This document shows positions 12,027 to 22,745 of a stretch of 64,000 nucleotides of DNA, piece by piece. The translations under genes were made by a program, and so were the position numbers. Where the stretch lies: contig NC_079491.1 in NCBI RefSeq assembly GCF_020520425.1, forward strand, positions 3,224,001-3,288,000, read 5' to 3'. Origin of the DNA: Spinacia oleracea (lineage: Eukaryota; Streptophyta; Magnoliopsida; Caryophyllales; Amaranthaceae). The notes under the pieces are model-generated. The model saw nothing but the letters and a program-made list of their open reading frames with translations. It did not search any database and had not been told where the DNA came from. Each line of letters begins with the position of its first letter. Position 1 is the first letter of the stretch.

Positions 12027-12275
12027 CCTCCGTTTCAGAAAGTTCTTTACGCTTTGGAAAATGTGTCCAAAGTATAAAAACTTTGACCGTAAATTCTCAC
12101 CATTATATACATCAGAACGTTACATGTAACATCTTGTTAGATTGGTCTCGTAATATATTTTCAGAATATCAAATTTTTATAATTTTTTCAAATACGAAAT
12201 TGGATATATTAGTAGTTAAATATTGCATTAGAGTCCGTGCAAATAATAACTGTAAAGATTTTTTTGAAACGGAGG
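12027..12275. mobile_element. Stowaway MITE
   Basis: A 249-bp element begins CCTCCGTTTCAGAAAG and ends TTTTGAAACGGAGG, with TA at 12025-12026 and 12276-12277. Its TIR differs from the CTCCCTCCGT type elsewhere in the window, so it is a separate subfamily. Confidence 0.85.
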
Positions 12276-12407
12276 TAGTATGTTACTATGTTAGTCAATA
12301 TTACAGTAGTACTATATATTTCTTCAACGTGGTACAAGTAATGCTCAACTGCGGATTATACTCTTAATTATTTTGAATTCTCTCTTCATTTGTGATTTCA
12401 TTAGGCG

Positions 12408-12584
12408 CAGTGGCGGACCTTGAACGGTTTTACGAGGGGGCCGGTAGAAAAAAATTAAGCAATATACTATGTAATTATACAATTATACACAAATTTTGGG
12501 GGGGGCCGTAACTAAAAATACACTATAAAATTTTCCGGCCGGGGGGGCCAGGCCCACCCCAGCCACAACAAAGATCCGCCCCTG
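12408..12584. mobile_element. hAT MITE, copy 2 (177 bp)
   Basis: Starts CAGTGGCGGA and ends CGCCCCTG, with a perfect 8-bp duplication ATTAGGCG at 12400-12407 and 12585-12592. It is the sister of the copy 900 bp to the left. Confidence 0.93.
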
Positions 12585-12611
12585 ATTAGGCGTCTAGCTC
12601 ATTTGCACCCC

Positions 12612-12665
12612 ACAAAACAACAACAACAACAACAACAGCAGCAGCAACAACAACAACCAAAAAAA
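12612..12665. repeat. CAA/CAG trinucleotide microsatellite
   Basis: A run of CAA units interrupted by CAG CAG. It follows the second hAT MITE directly. No open frame uses it. Confidence 0.85.
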
Positions 12666-13057
12666 ACAAAGATTTTTCTTATATATAAACAACAGTAAAA
12701 ATTCTATTTACCAAATATTCCATATTTTTTTAAACCTTGAACTTTAATATTTTTACCTTTATAGAAGTTTGACATTAGAGACCATGAAGGTGATCTTTAT
12801 TCATGTCATGACTTTTGTTAGGCATCAATGGAACTAGAATTGAGTGATCAATGCCTATGCCATACGACTTTAATTAACATTATATTATATTCTTGTCAGC
12901 TTTTTTTTTTCCTTTTTAATTTTTTTTACAGACTTTATACTTGTATTTTTTTTTCACCAGACTATCCCATGCCGAAAATGTGACTCTACCAATCATATAA
13001 TTTCACGTCATTCCATATTTGTATATCCTCAAGCATTTTTATATTTGTACAAATTTT

Positions 13058-13250
13058 TAGAAAAGACGGTCTAACACAAGACTGTTTTATTGTCACCTAA
13101 TAACCAATTAGTTAAGTCTGAAATTTAATTAGTTAAGTAAGAAACTAATTAGTTATGCAACTGAATCAATTAGTTAAACACTGAACCAATTAATTAGACA
13201 ATGAAACTAATTAGTTAAGCAATGAGATCAATTTATTAAGATTTTATGAG
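13058..13250. repeat. AATTAGTTAAG repeat block (family D)
   Basis: An AGACGGTCT end is followed by about seven degenerate 20-bp units of AACTAATTAGTTAAGCA type. A related block with the same motifs in the opposite orientation lies at 20765-21015. Probably a decayed small DNA element. Confidence 0.6.
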
Positions 13251-13772
13251 TTTTAGTTAATAATAAGCTTGTTAAAAAATACGGAGTAATAAATATTCGA
13301 CTTATAAATTTAAATATTTTGTTATTTAATTAGTTATGATTTTATTACTTTTAGTTATGTTTTACACTAATTTATTCAGTACAAAAAACTTGTCTAATTA
13401 TTAGCGTTCTTATACAAAAATTTCTGTTTATTTATTTATTTATTTTACTTTATTAAATTTACGTTGGTGAAAGTAAAAAAAATCAGGTTTTGTTGGTTAC
13501 ACACTAGAGGAATATTATGGTACTCGTAGATAGTGTAACAGATGGATCTGTATTTGCACGTGAACGCATTATGCTTTTACGCTGCACTCTTTGTTTTGTG
13601 CGTAGTCTTACAATTAGTACATTTCCCAACTCAATATCATCACATTTTTTTGGGGATACAAATTACGTACGCACTACCAAACAACACATTATTATTTTCC
13701 TAAAAAGAAATCACACATTATAATATTATTTTTTACAAAATAAAAACTACGTTTAACGTTCGGAGTAATATA

Positions 13773-13899
13773 CACTACAAGAATTTGTATCTTTAACGAC
13801 AACCTAATTACGACGGGTCAAAAATCTCGTCGTTAATCAACAATTATTGTCCTTTTACGACGGGATTTCCCGTCGTATATAGTACAATTTCTTGTAGTG
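13773..13899. mobile_element. CACTA MITE (127 bp)
   Basis: Starts CACTACAAGAATTTG and ends AATTTCTTGTAGTG. The 3-bp duplication ATA flanks it. Inside is the palindrome GACGGGATTTCCCGTCG. Typical of miniature CACTA (En/Spm) derivatives. Confidence 0.88.
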
Positions 13900-14651
13900 A
13901 TATGTGTCAAAATAACATGTTGCGATTATATATACAAAGTATAAGAAAAGACATGTAATGTATGGAGAAGTGAACATGAAGAAAATCACTAATTAAGATA
14001 GTTTATTTATTTATCATAATATCTAGTTGATTATTACAACAATAAAATTCTAATTCGATTAATTCTATATTTGGAGAACATTTAGAAATTATTCGGCTTT
14101 GCCATCAAACATTGGAGAAGATCAAAAATCAAAATTAAGTCTATAAGAAGAAGAAAATGTTGATTTAGTAACAAAATTAAGTGTATTTTTTATTTATTTT
14201 CCAACGATTAGAAAAAAGTGGCACACAAGAAGCGTCCCCAAGGCACAAAAATATATCCACATTTAATGCATATATCGATGACAATTTTGTAAATAATTAC
14301 GGAGTATTAAGTTTTTTGTTAGAAAAAAACAACATTTGTGTTAGAAACTTAAAAAGTACACCGTTTTTATTCCCATAAACTCCGTCAGCTCGAAATTATT
14401 AAAATATCCTATTTTTGTACATTATTTTCCAAAAATGCCACATTTTAACCATCATATGTTGATTTAGAATATTGATACATTTGGAATATTGATTTAGAAT
14501 TTCTCGACCGTGAGTGTTACACAAATTATTGGAAGGAGAAACTTACATAAATAAACTCATAATAAGTTGTCATAAAAAAAATGGTTAAATGGAAAACATT
14601 TACTACTCTCCGCATGTAGAATAAAGAGCACCGGCCAAAGAAAGGGAGACA

Positions 14652-14692
14652 CAAGAAGTGAGAAGTGAGAAGTGAGAAGTGAGAAGTGAAGC
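14652..14692. repeat. AGTGAGA heptanucleotide microsatellite
   Basis: About five units of GAAGTGA in tandem. Intergenic, no gene nearby. Confidence 0.9.
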
Positions 14693-15002
14693 AAAAGCTG
14701 GAAATTAAAGGAAATGCCATAACTACAAATTTCCATGCACCCAATGACACATTGTTCAATATAATGCTACTCTACCTAACTATCTAGAATAAACAACAAA
14801 ACCATATACTATTTCATCCGTCCCTAAAATATTGTACCTTAAATCAAACTTCGAAATATAAATTATCCGGTGGTAAATGTTCATAGATCGATAAGTAGAA
14901 CCTTGAAAAGGAGAGAAAGTATCTTCCAAATAAGGTATGAGCAGACAAATAGGGACATTCAAAAAAGAAATATGGGGCAATTTTAAAAGACGAAGAGAGT
15001 AG

Positions 15003-15345
15003 ACCTGATCAACTATAGCTCGACTCGAAAAAGTGCGGGTTTGAGCACCCTAAAATATGCATGTTTAGACCAAAACCCGAGCTAAGCCCGAAAATGCCCG
15101 TTTTGGCCCGCAAAGCCCACATCAAATGTATGGATTTGGGCCTGAATTTTTGTGTTAAATCTCGGCCCGAGACGGAAAATCGCGAGTTTGGACACCCTAA
15201 AATATGCATTTTTAGACCAAAATTCGAACCAGACCCGAGGCCCGTTTTGGCCCACAAAGCCCACACCAAATTAAGTTTATAGATTTTGACCTGATTTTCT
15301 GTGTTAAATCCCGATTCGACCCGAACTTTAATCACCTCTAAGAAG
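15003..15345. mobile_element. GGCCCG-rich element with GACCTGATCA end (family B)
   Basis: Begins AGACCTGATCAACTATAGC, contains two direct copies of a roughly 130-bp block (GCACCCTAAAATATGCAT / ACACCCTAAAATATGCAT ... AAAGCCCACA), and ends near TTTAATCACCTCT. A partial relative is at 47337-47535. Open frames here on both strands come from the CCCG repeats and are not genes. Confidence 0.65.
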
Positions 15346-15654
15346 GTAGTATGTCTCATTAATATATTCATTATCTAACTCACTTTGTATCATATATGTC
15401 GTCATTATTTGAAGTACAGGTGGTCCAAATTAAATATGCATGGTAGTACAAAAACTTTGGACCTTAAATTGAAAAATATTGCATGTTTACCTAAACAAGG
15501 AGCCAATAACCAACGTAGGATGATGAATACCTCGTGTTCTTGGCTGTTTTTCTAAAGAGGAAAGCCCCTTTTCTAAATCTCTAACTAGGTCACAAGTATT
15601 GAACCACCCCTTCGCCAACTCACAGTACGTTCAACCCCTTCTTCACGTACTCAT

Positions 15655-16130
15655 TCAACAACTCGAGTCTATTCAACCGTTTCTCGCGCTTATTTTTTCT
15701 GAACTTATTTTACCTGGATTTATATAAACTTATCAAAACTTGTTTTGGTTATAAATTGTACTTCCTCTGTATTTATTTAAGGGATACATTTGCCTTTTCC
15801 GACCGTATTTATTTAAGAGATACACTTGCCATATTTACCATATGACCCACCATCTTATTAAACAAATAATTTCAGAAACTCACCTCATCTCCCACCCCCC
15901 TAAAATGACATGGTATCCACTTATTTACTTATTAAAATATCTACTCAACTCTACTTGCTTTATTAGTTTATTTCATTCAATTCTTCTTCTTAATACTCGT
16001 GTCCGATCAAGTGTATCTCTTAAATAAATACGGAAGGCATACTTGAATAATCTTTATTTTTCCTGAATTTATCTTAACTTGTTTTTCATAAGTGGAAACA
16101 AAGTGAATAAAACAAAGTCTCAACCGATTT
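15655..16130. mobile_element. Family C fold-back element interrupted by a Stowaway
   Basis: The left part (to GGTTATAAATTGTAC) and the right part (from TTGAATAATC, reading on to ATAAGTGGAAACAAAGTGAA) together make one family C element. The break point coincides exactly with the Stowaway at 15761-16039. Confidence 0.7.
15761..16039. mobile_element. Stowaway MITE nested in a family C element
   Basis: TIRs are CTTCCTCTGTATTTATTTAA and its inverted match TTAAATAAATACGGAAGGCA. TA flanks at 15759-15760 and 16040-16041. A half copy of the same family starts at 31038. Confidence 0.8.
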
Positions 16131-16189
16131 GGCAAGAAGTATATGAGACAATTAACTTCACAAATCACAATAACTTAGGTACTAGCTCT

Positions 16190-16500
16190 GTTTCAAAATG
16201 ATTTGTACACTTTCTGTTTTAGTCTGTTTCATAATGTTATTTACACTTTACTTTATTCTATTTTTGACATGAAATTTATTAACTTACCTTTCTCACCCCC
16301 ACAATATTTACAATTTCTCCACTCACTTTCTCTTATTTATTCATTTTTTCTTACATTTACCACATTTTTACACATTTCTTTTACTTCACCATATTTTATT
16401 ATGTTTAACCAGTATTTCCATTTTTATTTTAAAATTTATGCAAGTAGTAACCATAAAAATCTTTATGAAATCGATGTCGTAATTTATAAGACAAGGTGAC
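16190..16500. mobile_element. Degenerate Stowaway-like remnant
   Basis: CTCTGTTTCAAAATGATTTG and the repeated TCTGTTTCATAATG motif look like a decayed Stowaway end. No matching right end was found. The C/T-rich open frame across it has no protein signature. Confidence 0.35.
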
Positions 16501-16795
16501 CTACTTACTTTCTAGTTTTAGAGATGAGTAACAAGTAATACTTACACGGTCACTATTGACTTAGGACAAGGTACAAAGTATACAATAATGTAAGATGATC
16601 TCCTATAAAGTACGGACTAATATAAGATGATCGCCCCGACCCGCCCCGACCCGTCCAACAACTATTCCCTCCACCCCTTGATTCAATATTACCAACTTAA
16701 ATTTTGATGTGTAGCTTTGAATTTGTCTCGCACCATTTTTGGTATGTGATTATGTGATTCTCGATCACTTGTTTTTCTGTTTATGTACGTAGTAC

Positions 16796-16990
16796 GGTGC
16801 CCCAAATTATGTGTGTTTATCGGTCCAAATTCGGACCAGACCAGATCAGACCAGACCAACCCGCATCGGCCGACGATCGATATTTCGATAATTTAAGACC
16901 CGGAAAAAGGACTGATTATGCTTGGGCAAGACTGGAACGGAAAAATTGGTCTAAAATCCGGACCATACCGGTTGTATTTTTTTTTCTTTC
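16796..16990. mobile_element. GGACCAGACC-rich element (family E)
   Basis: Contains TCGGTCCAAATTCGGACCAG and repeats of GACCAGAC. Related to the element at 18008-18290. Ends not defined. Confidence 0.45.
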
Positions 16991-17096
16991 TAATATAGTA
17001 CGTAGTAATTTACAACATATTTTTTTTTGAGGGAAAGTAATTTACAACATATTAAATGAGAGAGTTAAATTTTTAAATAGTTTATATTATATTTTA

Positions 17097-18007
17097 CTAG
17101 ACTTTAGCCCGTGCGATGCACGGTTTCTATTCAATTGTTACGTTAAAATAAAACTCCTACATATATCAACTGCTATATTTTATATATTATATTAAATTGA
17201 TTTTTTTTATTTTGGATTGAATTTCATTTTAGATTTTTTTTTTTAATTATTATAGTGTTTGATTTTGGATGAAGTTGTATATAAGAAATATTAATAATTA
17301 TTTAATAAAAATATTTACGTGGCACCTAATTATTTATCTGCGTGGCATTCGAATTTTTAATTCAAAAATAATTTTGAAGTCTTATTTTTCATTGGCTGAA
17401 ACCATTAGATTTCCTACGCGGCGCTCTAATATTGGATTAATGTTTGATTTTAGATTGAATTTTATTTTAGATTAGTGTTTGATTTTGGATGAATTTTATT
17501 TTAGATTTATTTTTTAATTATTAGAGCGTTTGATTTTGGATGGAATTGTATATATTAGTAATTAATTAATTAATTTAAATATCTACGTGGCACCTAATTA
17601 ATTATCTGCGTGGCATTCGAATTTTTAATTCAAAAATAATTTTAAAGTCTTATTTTTCATTGGCTGAAACCATTAGATTTCCTACGCGGCGCTCTAATAT
17701 TGGATTAATGTTTGATTTTGGATTGAATTTTATTTTAGATTAGTGTTTGATTTTGGATGAATTTTATTTTAGATTTATTTTTTTAATTATTAGAGCGTTT
17801 GATTTTGGATGGAATTGTATATATTAGTAATTAATTAATTAATTTAAATATCTACGTGGCACCTAATTAATTATCTACGTGGCACTCGATTTTTTTAATT
17901 CAAAAATAAATTAGAAATCTTATTTTTTATTAGCCGAAACCATTAGTAATCCTAGGTGGCGCTCTAATATTTCAGCAAATATGCCTCCTTTATATATGTA
18001 TATTAGA
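17097..18007 (-). mobile_element. Non-autonomous Helitron, minus strand, with internal tandem repeats
   Basis: Read on the minus strand it starts TCTAATATACATATATAAAG after an A, and ends CCGTGCATCGCACGGGC...AGTCTAG before a T. This matches Helitron rules: 5' TC, 3' hairpin (CCGTGCATCGCACGG) about 11 bases before CTAG, and insertion between A and T with no duplication. The body holds about three tandem units of about 250-290 bp with GCGTGGCATTCGAATTTT and CCTACGCGGCGCTCTAATAT as markers. No helicase is encoded. Confidence 0.82.
17230..17970. repeat. Three tandem units of about 250-290 bp inside the Helitron
   Basis: The block TTTGATTTTGGATG...ACGTGGCACCTAATTA...CATTGGCTGAAACCATTAG...GGCGCTCTAATAT occurs three times, at about 17258, 17528 and 17800. 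The first two are closest; the third has diverged (CCTAGGTGGCGCTC). Confidence 0.88.
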
Positions 18008-18290
18008 TTAAGGAAAAATCGGCCAATCCAATTTGGACCAGATCGAAGACTGGAAATTGATATTTCTCGACCCGGAGACCGGACCGAATGCCTTCAGCCT
18101 GGTCCGGACCGAATGCCTTCAGCCTGGTCCGGTCTAAAGATGGATGTGGGCCGGGTCGGCCCGAAGTCCGACCCGATACGAAAAAAGCCCGGCCCGAGCA
18201 ACGTGGGCCCGGCCCGGTTAGGCCCACAGCCCACGGCCATCTTTAGTCCGGTCCGATCCGATTCATTTGAAACAATCTTTAAAGGACGTA
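18008..18290. mobile_element. Family E element split by a nested hAT MITE
   Basis: Begins after the Helitron with AATCGGCCAATCCAATTTGG and carries GGTCCGGACC motifs and a 26-bp tandem duplication GAATGCCTTCAGCCTGGTCC (18089-18134). It continues after the nested element as GTCCGGTCCGATCCGATTC. Confidence 0.55.
18135..18245. mobile_element. GGCCCG-rich hAT MITE (TAAAGATGG family), 111 bp
   Basis: Starts TAAAGATGGATGTGGGCC and ends GGCCATCTTTA, with a perfect 8-bp duplication GTCCGGTC at 18127-18134 and 18246-18253. It is the smallest member of the family in this window. Confidence 0.9.
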
Positions 18291-18390
18291 GCTGAGGGTC
18301 GGAGTACGACTTCTTAGGTTATGGAGTATCTGTCAAATATATGTACGTCCCTCCTTTCTTGCTTTATTGAATTATCACCTGATAAGTCTT

Positions 18391-18560
18391 TTTTTTTTTT
18401 TTGGTGTTAGCACCGGTTCACCCTTAGGGTCAATCCGGATTCGGGGCGAGTTCTGGGTGGTTAGGTTCCAGTCCCCTCCCAATTGTTGTTGCGGGGGATC
18501 GAACACGAGTTCTCCCTACCAAGTTCAGCCTCAATCATCACTGAACCAACAAACAAGTGA
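18391..18560 (-). mobile_element. tRNA-derived SINE with 18-bp target-site duplication
   Basis: On the minus strand the element starts near TTGGTTCAGTGATGATTGAG (A-box region), has a B box GTGTTCGATCCCC, a GC-rich body (AACTCGCCCCGAATCCGG, GGTGAACCGGTGCTAACACC) and a poly-A tail (T-run at the plus-strand left end). Perfect 18-bp duplications TATCACCTGATAAGTCTT lie at 18373-18390 and 18561-18578. This proves a retrotransposed SINE insertion. The open frame across it is not a gene. Confidence 0.93.
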
Positions 18561-18814
18561 TATCACCTGATAAGTCTTGAATGCAAGAATTGTCATAGTT
18601 AATGCATACACTCCCCATTTTAGAATAAGTGTACTCAAAGGTTATTGATGCTCATTGCTCCCTTACGACATTTTCTTTAATTTTGTACAGAAATTAATAT
18701 CATTCACTGATTGAAATACATACCAAGTACTACGTACAACATTTTATCAATAAATAAGGGGTTACTCTTCTTGAAAAGATCATGAAATTAAAACCTTGTT
18801 CACCAATTTGAAAT

Positions 18815-19290
18815 CCTAAAGGGGGGACAACTTTTTTTAATAGAAAAGGGGCAAAATTCTACTCCATATTGAACAAGCTCATAATTGTAATACTGTTATC
18901 TGTCTGAAAAAGGCAGCGCGAGAAAAAAAATCAATAAAGAGGGAACACCTTTTTTCACTGGAAAAGGACCAAAATTATACTCCGTATTGAACAAGTTCGT
19001 GTTTGAAGTACTATTACCTTCTTGATCTAGGCAGCTCGAGGAAAAAATCAATAAAGAGGGAACAATAATTTTCACCGGAAAAAGGGCAGAAATTCTACTC
19101 TGTATTAAACAAGTTCATAATTGTAGTACCGTTACCTGCCTAATCTAGACAGCATGAAGAAAAAATCAATAAAGAGGGAACAACTTTTTTCACTGGAAAA
19201 GGGCCAAAAATCTACTCCGTGTTGAACAAGTTCATAATTGTAGTACTGTTGCCTGCCTGATGTAGGCAACGCGAGAAAAAAATCAATTCA
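18815..19290. repeat. Tandem array, four units of about 120 bp
   Basis: Each unit contains AATCAATAAAGAGGGAACA (or its start variant), a CACTGGAAAAGG.CCAAAA block, CTACTCCGTATTGAACAAG, and ATTGTAGTACTGTTACCTGC. Units differ by 10-20 percent by eye. Confidence 0.9.
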
Positions 19291-19882
19291 AGTTAAGTGA
19301 AAATCAGGTGGATAGAACGAATCTAATCAAAGTTGATGAATCCTAATTAAATATTGTCTTGATTAAAAAAAAGCATTATAATTTGCTTTGTGTTGGATAA
19401 TTATGTCCTAAATTCTTCTAGGTCAACTTAGTCCATACTTGACTAAAACTCACCAGCCTTGAGCCAAACTTGATCCTACACGAATAAGTTAGTACAGGTA
19501 CTTCTAAATTTCAAGTAGTACGTAGTACAAGAGTTGAAGATCAACTCCACTTATTAATTTATTATCAATTTTATAATACGTTACTTAATACAACAATTAA
19601 TCTCCTTTCTCTAAGGAGTTAGTAAGACTACTACACCAAAACGTATAGATTTGACAATCATCTGATCGAATAGGAAGTTATTTTGGCACACTAAAAATTT
19701 ATTTTAGCACGTCCATTATAAGAGCATAAAAAATTGTCTCTACACACATAGAGATGTAAAATCAACAAAGTGGTATGCTAAAATCAGTTTCCCGTCTGAG
19801 CTAACCTATTGACTTTTTTAGTTTGCATACTTTGTATTTGAAAACAATATTTTGTAATGAGAAAATTACAATGGGAAATATA

Positions 19883-20161
19883 CACTACGAGAAATTGTAC
19901 TATTAACGACGGGAAATCCCGTCGCGAAAGGCCAATAATCGTTGATTAACGACGGGATTTCCTGTCGCGAATCCGTCATAAAAGGGGCCATCGTTAATAG
20001 AAAATTCCGTCGTAAATCCATCGTAAACCCGTCGTAAAAGACATTTGCGACAGTTATTCCCGTCATTGTTTGGTTGTTAGCCCCGTCGCAAAAGGCTTTT
20101 GCGACGGGATTTTTGACCCGTCGTAATTAGGTTGTCGTTAAAGATATAAATTCTTGTAGTG
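19883..20161. mobile_element. CACTA MITE (279 bp) with repeated CGACGGGA motifs
   Basis: Starts CACTACGAGAAATTG and ends ATTCTTGTAGTG. The interior repeats GACGGGAAATCCCGTCG-type palindromes and single CCGTCGTAAA units. Shares ends and the string TTTTTGACCCGTCGTAATTAG with the copy at 13773 (inverted). Flanking triplets (ATA, GAT) do not match, so a target duplication is not confirmed. Confidence 0.82.
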
Positions 20162-20764
20162 GATATAGTAGGTCAACCAAGATTTACTAATAACTCGAAA
20201 CCATGCAATTGCTTGTACTTATGTATAACCACTAAACATTAGTATAACAACTAGATGAAAACTACTCCCTAACTTATTACGGAGACTTCGTGATCTCGAT
20301 CCGTCTATTTCAAATTAATCGCAACAATAATGACACGCAAATCTTAAAAACTGAAATTATGACACACAAGTTCTGAAATTGAATCACGTCTTCATACAAG
20401 TGAACTGTTAATGTGAGATGAATTTGAAAACCTAGAGAGAGATTTTTTTAAATCAAAATAAAAAATGAGGTTTAATTTTCTGACAGGAAGAAGCAATTAA
20501 GTTTGTTGACAGAGGAAAGAAATTTGATAAACAACCTAAGTCTGAGAAATAGATGTCAGAAAGTTAGGTGAAACATTGCTTTCTCCACATTAAAATGGTT
20601 TTAATTATTGTTAAATACTCCTTAAATTGATTAGTTTTTCTTGCCTATACTCTAATACTTTACAACTCCTTAAAATAACCAAAAACCCAAAACTCTATGT
20701 TTCTCACCGATATAAGTTGGTGGAGTTGGTGGGAAATTCACAATCTTACTTGAAGATCCGACAA

Positions 20765-21015
20765 CATTTGTGATTTGTGTAAGACTGTCTTATTGAAAAG
20801 ACCGTTTTGATTGCTTAATTAATTCGTTTCATTGCTTAACTAATTGGTTGCATTGCTTAAATAATTAGTTCCATTACTTAACTAATTGGTTTCAGTGTTT
20901 AACTAATTGGTTTCAGTGTTTAACTAATTGGTTTCATTGCTTACTAATTAGTTCCATTGCTTACTTATACGACACCAAAGTGTTTTTTTGTGTAAGACCG
21001 TCTTATATAAAAATT
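20765..21015. repeat. GTAAGACCGTCTTAT-bounded block of TTGCTTAACTAATTGG repeats (family D)
   Basis: Both ends carry TGTGTAAGACYGTCTTAT. Between them are about eight degenerate 20-bp units of CATTGCTTAACTAATTGGTT. It is the inverse-orientation relative of 13058-13250. Confidence 0.7.
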
Positions 21016-21689
21016 TGTATTGAAACTCACAACATCGATCCCATCAAGGCATCAACTACAATACACGAAGTACTTCAAAGTAACTCAATCACTAACCTAC
21101 ATAATTATGATGACTAACCTGAGATAAATATTGGTTCAATAACTCCCTTTTTCTTATCTACTTAGGGGGGAAAAAGTCTATGCTTCTCTATATCTCAATC
21201 TCATACGTCATAAATTTAATCAATTATGTAAGCAAGAGCAAAAGGACAAGCATATAGCTTTCAAAAAATTGGTGAAAAAATGGAGGTGTTGAATTATATC
21301 TCTAAAATATTTTAGCCCCAAAAAAAACGCAATGATTGTTTCGAGCAGTTCCATAATTCCATAAATATACAAGCTTCAATTTCCAAGATATTCCTAATTT
21401 TTTCTGTTTAATTAATGTGGACCCTCACCCTCTTAAGTACGAGGTGCATAATTATATAATCAAACTTAGGCTTACTCTAAACCATGAAATTGTAATAACA
21501 TCACCACATTTTCGATCGATATGATGAAGTAATGTGTTTTAAATACAATATGCAGAATGCAGAGAGAGCTATAACCCTATAACACAATAGTAGTTTGCAT
21601 GTAATGCCAAGTGATATCAACCACCTCTGGCATGTATGGTTGTCACCTTTGTGGGGGCAAATCGAGTTGCGGATTTTGTTGTGTATCTC

Positions 21690-22230
21690 GACCATGATGT
21701 CAAAGATAGTATAGAAGTTAAACAGGAACGTTCATGACAATTTAAGATGTAGTATAGTCTAATGAGTAGTGATTCTAATTTCAACCGTTGGGTGATACGG
21801 TTGATGATAAAGAAAACAACGCTAAATATGAGTGTGTTTATGTTACCCCATGATGTTAAAAATAGTATAAAGTTAAACAGAAACGTTCATGATAACTTAA
21901 GACATTCATAACAATTGAGTGGTAATTCTAATTTCAACCGTTGGGTGGTACAGTTGATGTTAAAGAAAACAACACTAGATATGAGTGTGTTTAGGTTACC
22001 CTAATTCTCGACGGAGAAAAGCCTAATAAGGGTAAACCCATGATGTTAAAAATAATATAAAAGTTAAACAGGAACGTTCTTGATAATTTAAGACGTTCAC
22101 ACCAATTGAGTGGTAATTCTAATTTCGATCGTTGGGTGGTACGGTTAATGTAAAAGAAAACAACACTAGATATGAGTGTGTTTATGTTACCCTACTTCTG
22201 GACGGAGAAAATCCTAATAAGGGAATAACT
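21690..22230. repeat. Tandem array, three units of about 160-190 bp
   Basis: Markers per unit: GATGTTAAAAATAGTATAAA, GTTAAACAGGAACGTTCATG, AACCGTTGGGTGGTAC and GATATGAGTGTGTTTA. The first unit starts near 21692, the others near 21852 and 22041. Confidence 0.88.
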
Positions 22231-22538
22231 CCGGCCTTGAGGAATCTAATTTATTAAACAACAATAGAATATACTTACAATTGTATTTCTTCAAATACAT
22301 AAATGAAGTTTAAGTAAAGATCATTAACACATTACACACACATCTTGTGTAATTTATAGAACATCCCTCACATAATTATTGATTCTTAACTATGGTAATT
22401 GTGTATAGTTTGTGTGTTTAATACCACTTCTAAGGTATTTTTGGCATGGGTTTATTATCAAGGGTACCAATTTACTACACTACATTCTGTTTGTACTAGG
22501 ATTTTGAGCTAAGATTTTTGGCCTAGTGGAGTTTAAGC

Positions 22539-22745
22539 CCCGTTCTATTCACCTTATTTTCACTTATTTCATGAAAAATAAGTTCAGATAAGATGAGTTC
22601 AGTAAAATAAGGGTTGACCAAGTATAATTTATAACTAAAATAAGTTTTGATAAAGTTCTAATTAATAAGTTCAGTTAAGTTCAGTTAAGTTCAGATAAGA
22701 TAAGTCCAAAAAAAATAAGTGAAAACAAGTGAATAGAACGCACCC
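22539..22745. mobile_element. Family C fold-back MITE
   Basis: TIRs GTTCTATTCACCTTATTTTC and AAGTGAAAACAAGTGAATAG. Inside are TAAGTTCAG repeats and GGGTTGACCAAGTATAATTT. One strand folds back on itself over most of its length. Confidence 0.75.

Noticed and set aside
12612..12665. CRISPR or regulatory array
   Set aside because: Simple CAA microsatellite; plant nuclear DNA.
15009..15371. 120-aa minus-strand open frame with repeated GLGSGSNFGLKMHILGC-like text
   Set aside because: It comes from the internal duplication of a family B transposon; the plus strand gives a similar frame.
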